Below, in pieces: positions 23,081-31,511 of a stretch of DNA of 64,000 nucleotides. The notes under the pieces were generated by a model. The model saw only the letters and a list, made by a program, of their open reading frames with translations, searched no databases and had not been told where the DNA came from. Both the position numbers and the translations under genes were made by a program. The stretch is from contig CAYRNR010000016.1 in assembly GCA_964425605.1 (NCBI GenBank), positions 1 through 64,000 on the forward strand, written 5' to 3'. The stretch is from CAYRNR01 sp964425605 (GTDB lineage: Bacteria > Myxococcota_A > UBA796 > UBA9615 > CAYRNR01). Numbering within the stretch: position 1 is the stretch's first letter; every line of letters starts with the position of its first letter.

Positions 23081-24124
23081 ATGACTCGATTCTTCAACAC
23101 GTTGTTCGCCATCTCCCTCACCCTGGTCCTCGGAGGATGCCCCGCCGATGTCGGGGACGATTCCCCGGCCCTCACCGACAAGGTCGACGGCGCCCAGCGG
23201 CGAATGCCCGCCGAGTGGGAGCCCCAGGCCGCGGTGTGGCTACAGTGGCCGCAGCCCTGGGAGGGGATCCGCGTCCAGACCGCGTTCGTCGACATCATCG
23301 AGGCGATCACCGACTACGAGGACGTCCGGTTGGTGGTCAACGACGCCAGCGACCAGCAGCGCGCCCTGGACGCCCTCGCCGGCGCCGACGCATCGAGGCT
23401 GCACGTCCACGTCATCCCCACGGACTCCTCGTGGATGCGCGACAACGGCCCCCGATACGTGGAGGTCGACGGCGCGATGGTGCTGCAGAACTGGGAGTTC
23501 GACGGCTGGGGCTCGGGCCAGTACTACACCCGCGACAACGCGGTCCCCGAGGCCGTGGCCGACATCCTGGACCTGCCGGTGGAGCAGGTATCGATGATCC
23601 ACGAGCGGGGCGACCTGGAGGTCAACGGCTCGGACACGGCGCTGGTGAACTGGTCCGTGGTGTCGGACCGCAACCCCGACTCCTCCCGCGAGGAGCTGAC
23701 GGCCGTCTTCCAGGAGGCCCTGGGGGTCGAGTCGGTGATCTGGGCCGAGGGTTTCGATCCCCTGGACGTCACCCGCGGCCACGTGGACGGCATGGCGCGC
23801 TTCGTGGCCGAGGACACCGTGCTGGTCGGGCAGGACGGCAGCGAGCTGATGGACCAGATCGCCGCGCAGATCGCCCAGCAGCGCCCCGACCTGAACGTCG
23901 AGCGGATGGTGGCCCACGACGCCGCGCTGTTCCTGAACTTCCTGGTCGGCAACGGCTTCGTCCTGGTCGGCACGAGCGGGGACGACGCGCAGGACGCCGA
24001 GGCGACCCGCGTGCTCGGCGGCCTGTTCCCCGGCCGCGACGTCCGCTTCGTCGACGTGGACGCCCTGTGGGCCAACGGCGGCGGCATCCACTGCGTGACC
24101 AACGACCAGCCGGTGCTCGACTGA
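23081..24124 (+). CDS. agmatine deiminase family lipoprotein
   Basis: 347-residue enzyme of the agmatine deiminase / Porphyromonas-type peptidyl-arginine deiminase family, which hydrolyses guanidino groups to ureido groups and ammonia. Family motifs: WLQWPQPWEG, SSWMRDNGPRYV, HERGDLEVNG with Glu175, GHVDGMARF with His234 and Asp236, and GGGIHCVTNDQP with catalytic Cys338. Unlike the cytosolic enzymes it has a lipoprotein signal (LVLGGC), so it should act in the periplasm or on the surface, perhaps on extracellular agmatine or arginine residues. GGAGG lies 7 bases before the ATG. Its stop overlaps the next start by one base. Confidence 0.93.
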   Translation: MTRFFNTLFAISLTLVLGGCPADVGDDSPALTDKVDGAQRRMPAEWEPQAAVWLQWPQPWEGIRVQTAFVDIIEAITDYEDVRLVVNDASDQQRALDALAGADASRLHVHVIPTDSSWMRDNGPRYVEVDGAMVLQNWEFDGWGSGQYYTRDNAVPEAVADILDLPVEQVSMIHERGDLEVNGSDTALVNWSVVSDRNPDSSREELTAVFQEALGVESVIWAEGFDPLDVTRGHVDGMARFVAEDTVLVGQDGSELMDQIAAQIAQQRPDLNVERMVAHDAALFLNFLVGNGFVLVGTSGDDAQDAEATRVLGGLFPGRDVRFVDVDALWANGGGIHCVTNDQPVLD

Positions 24125-27100
24125 TGGCACGCCACCGCACGCACCGCGTGCTCGTCACCGCCCTCGCCCTGGGCCTCGTGTCCGGGGCCGGGGCGGCCGG
24201 CGAGCCCCCCTTCGAGGTGATCGAACACGACGACCACGGGATCACCCTGGCGTTCGTGCCCGGCACCCCGACATTGCACACGATCGCCACCCCCGGTGGG
24301 GATCAGGACCGTCTGACGCTACCGGGCGCCGGCGTCCTGCACGAACCCGGGGCGCCGGACGTCCCGGTGCTCCGCGCGACGCTCACGATCCCCGGGGGTA
24401 CGACGCCCCACCTGACCGTCCTCGACGCCGAGGTGGAGGCCTGGGCCCTGGACGCGTTCGGGGTGGAGCTCGACTGGATGCCGGTCCAGCCTCCCGTGGC
24501 CAAGCAGCCGGGGGCCTGGGAGGCTCGCCCCTTCGTCCGCCGCGACGACATCTACTCCCGGGATGCCTTCTACCCCGGGGAGCTGGCGCGCCTCGGGGAG
24601 GAGGGCCGGCAGCGGGGCGTCCGCTTCGTGATGCTGGAGGTGTTCCCGCTCCAGCCAAACCCCGCCGCCGGCCTGGTCGAGGTGGTGCGGTCTCTGACAC
24701 TCCGCATCGACTTCTCGGGTGCGGGCGCGTTCGAAGGGGAGCGGCACCCAAAGCGCACCGCCAGCCGCGAGTCCGAGGCCACGGCGGCGCCGGGCTATCT
24801 GATCGTCTCGCACGATCTGTTCGCCGACGCCGTGCGTCCCTTCGCGGACTTCAAGCGGCGCCAGGGGTACGACGTCACCCAGGTCCTGCTGTCGGAGACC
24901 GGCAGCAGCAGCGAGGAGATCCAGGACCACATCGCCCAGCTGTACGCCGAGGCCGACACCCCCCCGACGTTCCTGCTGCTGGTCGGCGACACCGACTTCA
25001 TCCCCCACTTCATCGGCCCCGAATCCCACGCAGCGACCGATCTGTACTACGCCACCATGGACGGCCCCGACGACCTGCACCCCGAGCTGCTCGTCGGCCG
25101 CTTCCCCGTCCAGACGGTCGAGGACGCCGAGCGGCTCGTGGACAAGACCCTCGACTACGCCCTGATCGTGGACAGCGGCTCCACCGACTGGACTCGTCGC
25201 GCCACCTTTGCCGCCTCCCTCGACGAGTTCGCGACCACCGAGGGCAGCCATGACTACTGCATCGAAGCCCACCTCGCCCCTCGCGACTTCGAGTGCAACC
25301 GGCGCTACACCGTCACCGAGGGTGCGACCACCGAGGAGCTCCTGGCAGACGTGGACGAGGGCCTGTCCCAGCTGACGTTCTCGGGCCACGGCTGGTTCCT
25401 GGGCTGGCTCGACGGCCCGCCCGTGACGTTCGCCGATCTCCCCGACCGCACCAACGCCGGGATGCTGCCCTTCGTACAGTCCTACGCCTGCGAGACCGGC
25501 ATGTACGAGTACGACAGCTTCATGGAGGCGTGGGTCCTGGCGCCCAACGGCGCCATCGCGTCGTGGGGTTCGTCCACCGCGGCGTACTTCGAGCAAGACG
25601 ACGTGTTGCAGCGCGCCGTGTACGACAGCTGGTTCGGGGACGAACAGTGGCTGCTGCGCAGCGCCCTGGACCATGGAATCCGGGCCGTCTGGGAGCACTT
25701 CGGCGGCGACGCGCTTTCTCGGCACTACTTCGAGCAGTACAACCTGTTCGGCGATCCTTCGCTGGATCTCTGGACCGGCCCACCTGTCCCCATCGAGGTC
25801 GATGTTCTCGGGCCGGTGTCTGCCGGCACCACCACGATCGCCTTGGCCGTCACCGACGAGGCGACTGGCGCGCCGGTGGAGGGAGCGCTGGTCTGCCTCG
25901 ACCTGGAGGATCGGCACCACGCCGTGGGTCGCACCGACGCCTCCGGCGCGGTGAGCCTCCACCTCGATGGCGGCGGGATCGGACCGGACGAGGTCCTGGA
26001 TCTGATGGTCAGCGGCCACGATCTCCAGACGTACGAGGGATGGATCGAGGCAGACGCTCCGCTGGGCGGCGAGGACGACGGGTGCGCGTGCACCACGACA
26101 CGGGGGAGCCCAGGGACCCCGCTTCTGCTGGCCGCAGGGCTGCTCGGTTCCCTGCTCGTGCGACGCCGTCGCTCCCCGATCGTTCCGCTGCTGCTCGCGG
26201 CCTCTCTCCTCGTCTCCACCGGATGCTCCGAGACCGTCGAGGTCGAGGCCGGGGACATCGAGGACGCCGTGGCCGACATCACCGCAGCCCTCCACCCGGA
26301 CCTCGGCTCGGTGGTCGTGGTCTCCTGGACCCAGGTCGCGGCGCACACCGGCTGGATCGAGTACAGCTTCGACGAGGGGACCTGGCATCGAAGCCCGCAG
26401 CGCGACCTGAGCGTGGGTTCCTGCCAGGAGCTCCTGCTCGGCATCCCCTATGCCGCCGAGGTCACCCTGCGCCTCGCCCTCGAGCTCGGGGACACCATCG
26501 CGACCAGCGCCCAGGTCTCGATCGACACCGACGGCCTGCCGTCATCGATCCCCGCCGCAGTGGTCCTCACCTCGGATCCGACCCGCTGGGATCCCGGCAG
26601 CCCCTATCTCCTCGCCGGACTGGAGGACGCGACCGTGATCCTCGACCGCCTCGGCCGCGTGGTCTGGTCCTTCGACACCCCGGCGAGGCGGATCGCGATG
26701 CACCCCCAGGTCTCCCGCGACGGCGCCGATCTGCTCATCGACCACGGCTCGTTCTGGGCGACCTACGACGACGGCGACGCCTCGGAGGTCCTGCGGGTCA
26801 AGATCGACGGCTCGGTCGTCCAGACCTACGCCACGAAGGGGCTGCACCACCCGTTCGCCGAGCTCGGGGACGGATCGATCGTCTGGTCGGCGATCGAAGG
26901 CGCGAACGAGACGATCCAGCGCCTCACCCCCCAGGGCGAACAGTTCGAGATCGCGTCGTGCATCGACCTCGTGGGTGTCCTGGGTGGGGAGGGCTACTGT
27001 GGCTCCAACACCCTGCGCTGGCACGAGCCCACCGACACCCTGCTGTACTCCCTGTACTCCCACGAGACCGTCGTCGAGCTCGACGTCGACACCGGCCAGC

Positions 27101-27516
27101 CCGCGCGCATCTTCGGACACCACGGCGACGCCTGGTCCTTCGATCCGGCCGGCAGCGCCTTCTGGTGGCAGCACGGCGCCGACTACACCTCCAACGGCAC
27201 CTTGCTGTTGTCCTCGCACCGCTCCGAGGGCGACGACGAGTTGGTCGTGCGCGAGTACGAGCTCGACGACGCGTCTCGCACCCTGCGCCAGGTCTGGACC
27301 TTCGGCGCCGGGGAGGACGTCCACGCCCGCTACATGGGCGAAGCCCATCGCCTCCCCGGCGGCAACACGCTGCACAACTACGGCAGCAACCCGCGCCTGC
27401 GCGAGGTGGCCCCGGACGGCGCCGTCGTGTGGGACCTGTTCTGGCCGGACGCCGAAGGCGACTGGGAGCTGGGCCGGACGACGCCGCTGTCGGATCTGTA
27501 CGCGTTCGCGCCCTGA
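24124..27516 (+). CDS. gingipain-like C25 protease fused through MYXO-CTERM and lipobox to a propeller-like lipoprotein domain
   Basis: One uninterrupted frame of 1130 residues holding what look like two exported proteins. Part 1: signal peptide, beta-rich propeptide, and a C25 caspase-like domain with His422 in TFSGHGWF and Cys456 in QSYACETG (34 residues apart, as in gingipains). An Ig-like module follows, then a MYXO-CTERM tail with Cys654-x-Cys656, a hydrophobic helix and RRRR. Part 2 begins at once with a second hydrophobic segment ending in the lipobox LVSTGC (Cys701), followed by a beta-propeller-like domain resembling arylsulfotransferase/ASST repeats (VILDRLGRVVWSFDTP, LHHPFAELGDGSIVW, HRLPGGNTLHNYGSN). 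A GTG at 26158 (residue 679) could start part 2 as a separate lipoprotein, but no clear ribosome site precedes it. Confidence 0.85.
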   Translation: MARHRTHRVLVTALALGLVSGAGAAGEPPFEVIEHDDHGITLAFVPGTPTLHTIATPGGDQDRLTLPGAGVLHEPGAPDVPVLRATLTIPGGTTPHLTVLDAEVEAWALDAFGVELDWMPVQPPVAKQPGAWEARPFVRRDDIYSRDAFYPGELARLGEEGRQRGVRFVMLEVFPLQPNPAAGLVEVVRSLTLRIDFSGAGAFEGERHPKRTASRESEATAAPGYLIVSHDLFADAVRPFADFKRRQGYDVTQVLLSETGSSSEEIQDHIAQLYAEADTPPTFLLLVGDTDFIPHFIGPESHAATDLYYATMDGPDDLHPELLVGRFPVQTVEDAERLVDKTLDYALIVDSGSTDWTRRATFAASLDEFATTEGSHDYCIEAHLAPRDFECNRRYTVTEGATTEELLADVDEGLSQLTFSGHGWFLGWLDGPPVTFADLPDRTNAGMLPFVQSYACETGMYEYDSFMEAWVLAPNGAIASWGSSTAAYFEQDDVLQRAVYDSWFGDEQWLLRSALDHGIRAVWEHFGGDALSRHYFEQYNLFGDPSLDLWTGPPVPIEVDVLGPVSAGTTTIALAVTDEATGAPVEGALVCLDLEDRHHAVGRTDASGAVSLHLDGGGIGPDEVLDLMVSGHDLQTYEGWIEADAPLGGEDDGCACTTTRGSPGTPLLLAAGLLGSLLVRRRRSPIVPLLLAASLLVSTGCSETVEVEAGDIEDAVADITAALHPDLGSVVVVSWTQVAAHTGWIEYSFDEGTWHRSPQRDLSVGSCQELLLGIPYAAEVTLRLALELGDTIATSAQVSIDTDGLPSSIPAAVVLTSDPTRWDPGSPYLLAGLEDATVILDRLGRVVWSFDTPARRIAMHPQVSRDGADLLIDHGSFWATYDDGDASEVLRVKIDGSVVQTYATKGLHHPFAELGDGSIVWSAIEGANETIQRLTPQGEQFEIASCIDLVGVLGGEGYCGSNTLRWHEPTDTLLYSLYSHETVVELDVDTGQPARIFGHHGDAWSFDPAGSAFWWQHGADYTSNGTLLLSSHRSEGDDELVVREYELDDASRTLRQVWTFGAGEDVHARYMGEAHRLPGGNTLHNYGSNPRLREVAPDGAVVWDLFWPDAEGDWELGRTTPLSDLYAFAP

Positions 27517-27548
27517 GCCGCGGCATCGAGGCCATCCGGCCGGGACGT

Positions 27549-28484
27549 CTACATCCCCACGTCCATGAAGATCCACGCGGGTCGATGCGACGAGATGTTC
27601 TGTCGGCCGTCGTAGCCGCCCTCGTAGTCGCTGTACGGCGAGATCTCGTCGTGGGCGATGACGTGACAGGCGCCGTCCGCGCCGGCGTTGAGGTAGTGGG
27701 GGACGAGGTTGGCGCTCAGCAGCACGTGGTCGATCTTCGAGCGGTAGGAGATCTCCGTGTAGTCCTTCGTGTCTTCGGTCGCGAACACGAAGTCCGCGTC
27801 GTCCTCGAACACCTGCAGGGTGTCGTACCAGGGGTGGATGCCCTCGAACGTGTCGTTGAAGTCCCCGGCCACCACGACGTGGTCGCCGAACGGCGGCTGC
27901 ACGGTGGCCGGGAGCTCCTCGGTGACGAACGCGTACAGCTGGCGCACCTGGTTGTCGCGGTACGCGGCGTTGTCCTCGTCGGCGAAGGGGGTGAGGTGTA
28001 CGACCACGAAGGTGAATGCCAGCTGCCCGTCCAGGCTCGTCACCTCCGCCACCAGCAGGTCCTTGGACGGCCAATCCGTCCCCTCCAGGAACACCTCGCG
28101 TGACCGCAGGACCTCCAGCCGATCCGAGCGATAGAGGATCGCCGGGTTCTGGGACCATCCGCTCTGCCCGACCACGTACTCGTACTCCCCGGGTAGCTCC
28201 AGCAGGTCCAGCGCGCCCGGGCCGTTGATCTCCTGCAACCCCACCAGATCCAGGTCGTGGTCGGTGATCAGCCGCGCGACCATGGCGTAGTCCGTGGCAT
28301 TGCGCGGCGTGAACTCGCCCTCGTAGTGGTCCCACAGCCAGTCGATGTTGAACGTGCCCACCTGCACCTGCGCGGGATCGTCGAGGGCCGGTTCGTCCAG
28401 CGGCGGATCGGGAGGGGGTGCCTCCGAGGTGGCGAGGCAGCCCGAGAAGAGGGTCGCGGCGAGGGTGATCCATGCCGAGCGCAT
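27549..28484 (-). CDS. endonuclease/exonuclease/phosphatase-family lipoprotein
   Basis: 311-residue exported member of the EEP superfamily. N-terminal lipobox LFSGC. The catalytic core shows VGTFNIDWLW, VGLQEINGP with the metal-binding Glu, VVVHLTPF, VVVAGDFNDTF, KIDHVLLS and the final SSHRPAWIFM with the active-site His. The natural substrate could be extracellular DNA, a phosphoinositide or a sugar phosphate; the sequence does not decide. It follows the preceding minus-strand lipoprotein gene by 10 bases, so the two likely form an operon. Confidence 0.88.
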   Translation of the reverse strand: MRSAWITLAATLFSGCLATSEAPPPDPPLDEPALDDPAQVQVGTFNIDWLWDHYEGEFTPRNATDYAMVARLITDHDLDLVGLQEINGPGALDLLELPGEYEYVVGQSGWSQNPAILYRSDRLEVLRSREVFLEGTDWPSKDLLVAEVTSLDGQLAFTFVVVHLTPFADEDNAAYRDNQVRQLYAFVTEELPATVQPPFGDHVVVAGDFNDTFEGIHPWYDTLQVFEDDADFVFATEDTKDYTEISYRSKIDHVLLSANLVPHYLNAGADGACHVIAHDEISPYSDYEGGYDGRQNISSHRPAWIFMDVGM

Positions 28485-28494
28485 GGCCCGGAGT

Positions 28495-29160
28495 CTACTC
28501 CTCGTCGAACATCTCGCAATGCTCCGCCTCGAACTCGCCGGAGATCACGTCCCCCTCGAACTCGATCTCGAAGGTCCCGCCGAGGCGGTCGCCCTCGGCA
28601 TACTCGGTGACCTCGAAGGCGCCCGCCGTGGAGCCCGCCCAGATGGGGTAGGTCTCGACGGCGACCGGGTTCTGGCACAGCGCCGGACAGTCCGACTCCC
28701 CGATGATCGCCGCCTGGATGGCGTTGGAGTCGAACGCCGGTGGGCTCAGCGAGTACGGCTCGTGGTCGTAGGTATCCACGGCCATGTCCCCCATGACGAG
28801 CTCGTGCGACAGGATCCAGAACGGATCGGTGGTCCCGACCGACGCCATGTGGGCGATGTCGGCCCGGCACTGCTCCACGCAGTCCAGGCCGACGGTGGGG
28901 TTGCCATACGTGTACGGACGCCCCTCGTTGGTCCGCTGGAATGCGTCGCAGCCGCCGCCCATGCCGGTGAGGACGATGGTGGCCTGCCGGATCTCGATGA
29001 ACAGGTCGTCGACCCAGAACGTCTTCTCGTCGAACACCGCTGTCTGGATGGCGCCCACCTCCTCGCCGTCGATGGTGCCGTCGACGGTGGCCGGGGAGCA
29101 GCCGACCGACAGGCCGAGGGTGGCGAGGATGACAACGGTCAGGAATCGGTGCAGCGGCAT
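28495..29160 (-). CDS. lipoprotein of unknown function
   Basis: 221-residue lipoprotein with signal peptide ending LGLSVGC. The mature part has six or more Cys residues (GGGCDAFQ, LDCVEQCRADI, SDCPALCQNP, EHCEMF), suggesting disulphides. It ends in a beta-rich segment, GGTFEIEFEGDVISGEFEAEHC, resembling the last strands of small lipocalin-like or 'DUF6252-like' surface domains. I do not recognise the family. First gene of a two-gene operon with the EEP-type lipoprotein. Confidence 0.75.
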   Translation of the reverse strand: MPLHRFLTVVILATLGLSVGCSPATVDGTIDGEEVGAIQTAVFDEKTFWVDDLFIEIRQATIVLTGMGGGCDAFQRTNEGRPYTYGNPTVGLDCVEQCRADIAHMASVGTTDPFWILSHELVMGDMAVDTYDHEPYSLSPPAFDSNAIQAAIIGESDCPALCQNPVAVETYPIWAGSTAGAFEVTEYAEGDRLGGTFEIEFEGDVISGEFEAEHCEMFDEE

Positions 29161-29486
29161 GGTCCCTCCAGGATGTGACGTCGATGACGGGAAGAAACTG
29201 CAGCTTCCGTGCCAGGCGGGGGGGCCCCTTGTCCCCCTGATAAGTTATGAAGTAATGAACGTCCCCTTTTTTGCCAGCCCCCCGAAGTGGGGACATACGT
29301 GAGCTGGTCATACTCGAAGCTTCGATCCGCCCCCTTCCTACCGGAGCAGGTTACGTGTGCCGGTGCGCCGGACCGCCCCGTCTCGCCCCCAAGGAGCACC
29401 GATCCGCCCGCCAAGCTCCGCGACAGCCACCTGCGAGGTGGAAGTGGAGGTGGATGTGGAGGTACATCTGGGGGTGGAGGTGCTCC
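29161..29486. other. 326-bp intergenic region between divergent genes
   Basis: The largest gap in the window. GTCCCC at 29231-29236 and again at 29261-29266, with the complementary GGGGAC at 29289-29294, could form a stem. A TTTTTT run follows the second copy. A weak promoter reading to the plus strand is TTGCCA (29271) with CATACG 17 bases later. The last 50 bases are a purine-rich hexamer array described separately. I see no RNA gene, no lysine riboswitch-like fold and no small reading frame that I would support. Confidence 0.6.
29436..29483 (+). repeat. hexamer array (GAGGTG-type) ending at the ribosome site of the gene at 29487
   Basis: Eight consecutive hexamers: GAGGTG, GAAGTG, GAGGTG, GATGTG, GAGGTA, CATCTG, GGGGTG, GAGGTG. 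The last one is the ribosome site, 3 bases before the ATG. The array thus consists of Shine-Dalgarno-like copies and is also rich in GG pairs. Confidence 0.7.
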
Positions 29487-30659
29487 ATGCCCACCGTCCT
29501 CGTACTCGGAATCGGACTCCAGGGCCGCGCCGTCGTCCACGATCTCATCCGCATCCAGAACGTCGGTCACGTCATCGCGGCCGATCTGGACGCTGAAACA
29601 GTACGCGCCGCCCTACCCACGGACGTGGCCGACCGCGTCGAGGCGGTGAGCGTCGACGCTGGTGACGAGGCCCAGCTGGGCGCGCTGCTGGCGGAATACC
29701 GCCCGGACGCCGTGATCTGCATGCTGCCACCGGCGCTGGGCCCGTCCGTGGCCAGGATGTCGCTGGAGGCGGGCGCGCACTACGTGAGCACGAGCTACAC
29801 GGGGCTGCTGGCCGGGTTGCACGACCTGGCCGTGGACCGCGGGCTGGCGGTGCTGCCGGAGATGGGCCTGGACCCGGGGATCGATCTGGTGCTGGCGCAG
29901 CTGGCGGTGTCGCGGCTGGACGAGGTCCACGGGCTCGACGTGTTCGGCGGCGGGCTGCCCGCCCCGGAGTGCGCCGACGCCAACCCGCTGAGGTACAAGG
30001 TCAGCTGGACCCTGCAGGGTGTGCTCGACGCGTACGTGCGACCGGCGCGGCTGCTGCGCGATGGGGAAGAGGTGGCCGTCGCGGGCACGGGCATCTTTCA
30101 CACCGACCTGGTGCGGCACGAGGAGGTCGAGGGGGTGGGCCGGCTGGAGGTGTATCCCAACGGCGACGCGGTCTCGTTCATCGAGACGTTCGGGCTGGGG
30201 CCGGCCCTGCGGGAGATGGGGCGGTACTCCCTGCGCTGGCCTGGGCACTGCGCGTTCTGGCACGACATGGTCCGGCTGGGGCTACTGGATGGGGAACCCC
30301 CGGTGGCCGAGGGCCTCGCGCCGCGGCAGCTCATGGCGCGGATGCTCGAGCCGAGGCTGCAGTTCGCCCACGACGAGCAGGACGTGGTGGTGCTGCGGGT
30401 CCGGGCCTGGGGCCTGCGAGGCGGCGCAGCGGTGGAGGAGACCTACGACGTGGTCGACTACCGGGATCTGGAGACGGGCCTGTTCGCGATGAACCGCACG
30501 GTGGGATTCACCGCGGCCATCGCCGCGCAGCTGCTGCTGGATGGGAGCGTCTCGGAGCGGGGGGTGGTCTCGCCGGCGCGGGACGTACCTCCGGACCTGT
30601 TCGTGGCGGAGCTTCAGAGGCGGGGAATCCGCGTGAGCCGGGGTCGGCGGGAGAGGTGA
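29487..30659 (+). CDS. saccharopine dehydrogenase-family protein
   Basis: 390-residue NAD(P)-dependent enzyme. An N-terminal Rossmann fold (VLVLGIGLQGRAVVHDL) is followed by DAVICMLPPALGPSVARMSLEAGAHYVSTSYT and a catalytic/dimerisation domain with LPEMGLDPGIDLVLAQLA, typical of saccharopine dehydrogenase / lysine-ketoglutarate reductase C-terminal halves. RWPGHCAFWHDMVRLGLL is a further family segment. The ATG at 29487 has GGAGG just upstream. No lysine-degradation partner is adjacent, so whether it acts in lysine catabolism or on another amino-dicarboxylate (for instance carboxynorspermidine-type chemistry) cannot be decided. Confidence 0.88.
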   Translation: MPTVLVLGIGLQGRAVVHDLIRIQNVGHVIAADLDAETVRAALPTDVADRVEAVSVDAGDEAQLGALLAEYRPDAVICMLPPALGPSVARMSLEAGAHYVSTSYTGLLAGLHDLAVDRGLAVLPEMGLDPGIDLVLAQLAVSRLDEVHGLDVFGGGLPAPECADANPLRYKVSWTLQGVLDAYVRPARLLRDGEEVAVAGTGIFHTDLVRHEEVEGVGRLEVYPNGDAVSFIETFGLGPALREMGRYSLRWPGHCAFWHDMVRLGLLDGEPPVAEGLAPRQLMARMLEPRLQFAHDEQDVVVLRVRAWGLRGGAAVEETYDVVDYRDLETGLFAMNRTVGFTAAIAAQLLLDGSVSERGVVSPARDVPPDLFVAELQRRGIRVSRGRRER

Positions 30660-30666
30660 GGACGGC

Positions 30667-31440
30667 TCAGGGCTTGGACGCCGCGATGGCCTTCCAGAAG
30701 TTGGGGATGTAGTCCGAGGGAACCCCGGCGCTGGCGCCGTCCACGAAGGAGATCTCCGTCTCCTCGTCCTCCTCGGCGCCCTTCTTCTTCTTCTTCTTCT
30801 TGCCCTTCTCCTCCTCGGCCTCGGCCTCGGCCTCGGGCTCGGCGCCGGTCTCGTGGGCCTTGGTCACGGCCTCGCCGGACTCCTCCTCGGTCTCCTCTGC
30901 GGCCTCCTCCTCGGCGTCCTCGTCGGTCTCGGCGATGTGCTGAGCGCAGACCTGGAGCCAGATCTCCTCGGCGGGGAGGTCGGCCCAGGGGATGGTCACG
31001 ACGATGTCGGTCGCGTCCAGCTCGGCCTGGATCAGGTCGCCGTTGCCCTCCCAGGCCTTGCTCTTCTTGGAGTTGACGTTGGCGCCGCTCACCGAGTCGG
31101 TCCCGGTGGAGAGGCTGCCGTCCTCCTCCATGCCCACGGTGTAGACGTTGGGGTAGAAGGTCTTCCAGCCGGGCTGCGCGATCTTGACGGCCAGTCGCGC
31201 GTGCTGGGGCTCGGGGACCTCGGCCCAGGCCGTGTAGGTCTGGATGTGCAGCTCGAGGTTTTCAGCGGTGGAGACCACCTCGAGGCGCGCGAAGTCGAGC
31301 TCCGTGTCCGCGTCTTGGCCGCCCTTGTCGGCCACCACGCTGCCCTCGACCACTTCCAGCCGATCGGACTTGGCCGCGCCGGGCAGGGCCACCACCATCA
31401 CCAAGGCAGCCAGGGCCGCCGTCATCATCGTTCGCTTCAT
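30667..31440 (-). CDS. secreted protein with Glu/Lys-rich C-terminal tract
   Basis: 257-residue exported protein. The signal peptide ends near ALPGAAKS. The first 150 mature residues are beta-rich (RLEVVEGSVVADKGGQDAD, TELDFARLEVVSTAENLEL, VVTIPWADLPAEEIWLQVC) and resemble the carbohydrate-binding or DOMON/CBM9-like sandwiches that bind ligands outside the cell; this is a weak comparison. Next come an acidic stretch (DEDAEEEAAEETEEESGE), a KGKKKKKKKG block and a short tail IPNFWKAIAASKP. The charged tract is probably disordered. It lies 71 bases downstream of the chalcone-isomerase-like gene. Confidence 0.72.
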   Translation of the reverse strand: MKRTMMTAALAALVMVVALPGAAKSDRLEVVEGSVVADKGGQDADTELDFARLEVVSTAENLELHIQTYTAWAEVPEPQHARLAVKIAQPGWKTFYPNVYTVGMEEDGSLSTGTDSVSGANVNSKKSKAWEGNGDLIQAELDATDIVVTIPWADLPAEEIWLQVCAQHIAETDEDAEEEAAEETEEESGEAVTKAHETGAEPEAEAEAEEEKGKKKKKKKGAEEDEETEISFVDGASAGVPSDYIPNFWKAIAASKP

Positions 31441-31511
31441 CACCTGTGATCCTCCTCGTGGGGAGCTTTGGGCGCCGATTGTGCCAGAAGCCGCGCGCCC
31501 GCGAAACTCCC

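Noticed and set aside
26158..27516. Annotating the second half of the fusion as a separate gene
   Set aside because: The GTG at 26158 has no clear ribosome site and the frame is continuous, so I kept one gene and described the alternative.
29161..29486. Lysine riboswitch before the saccharopine-dehydrogenase-like gene
   Set aside because: The gap is long enough, but I found no conserved lysine-box helices and the GTCCCC pairs do not resemble them.
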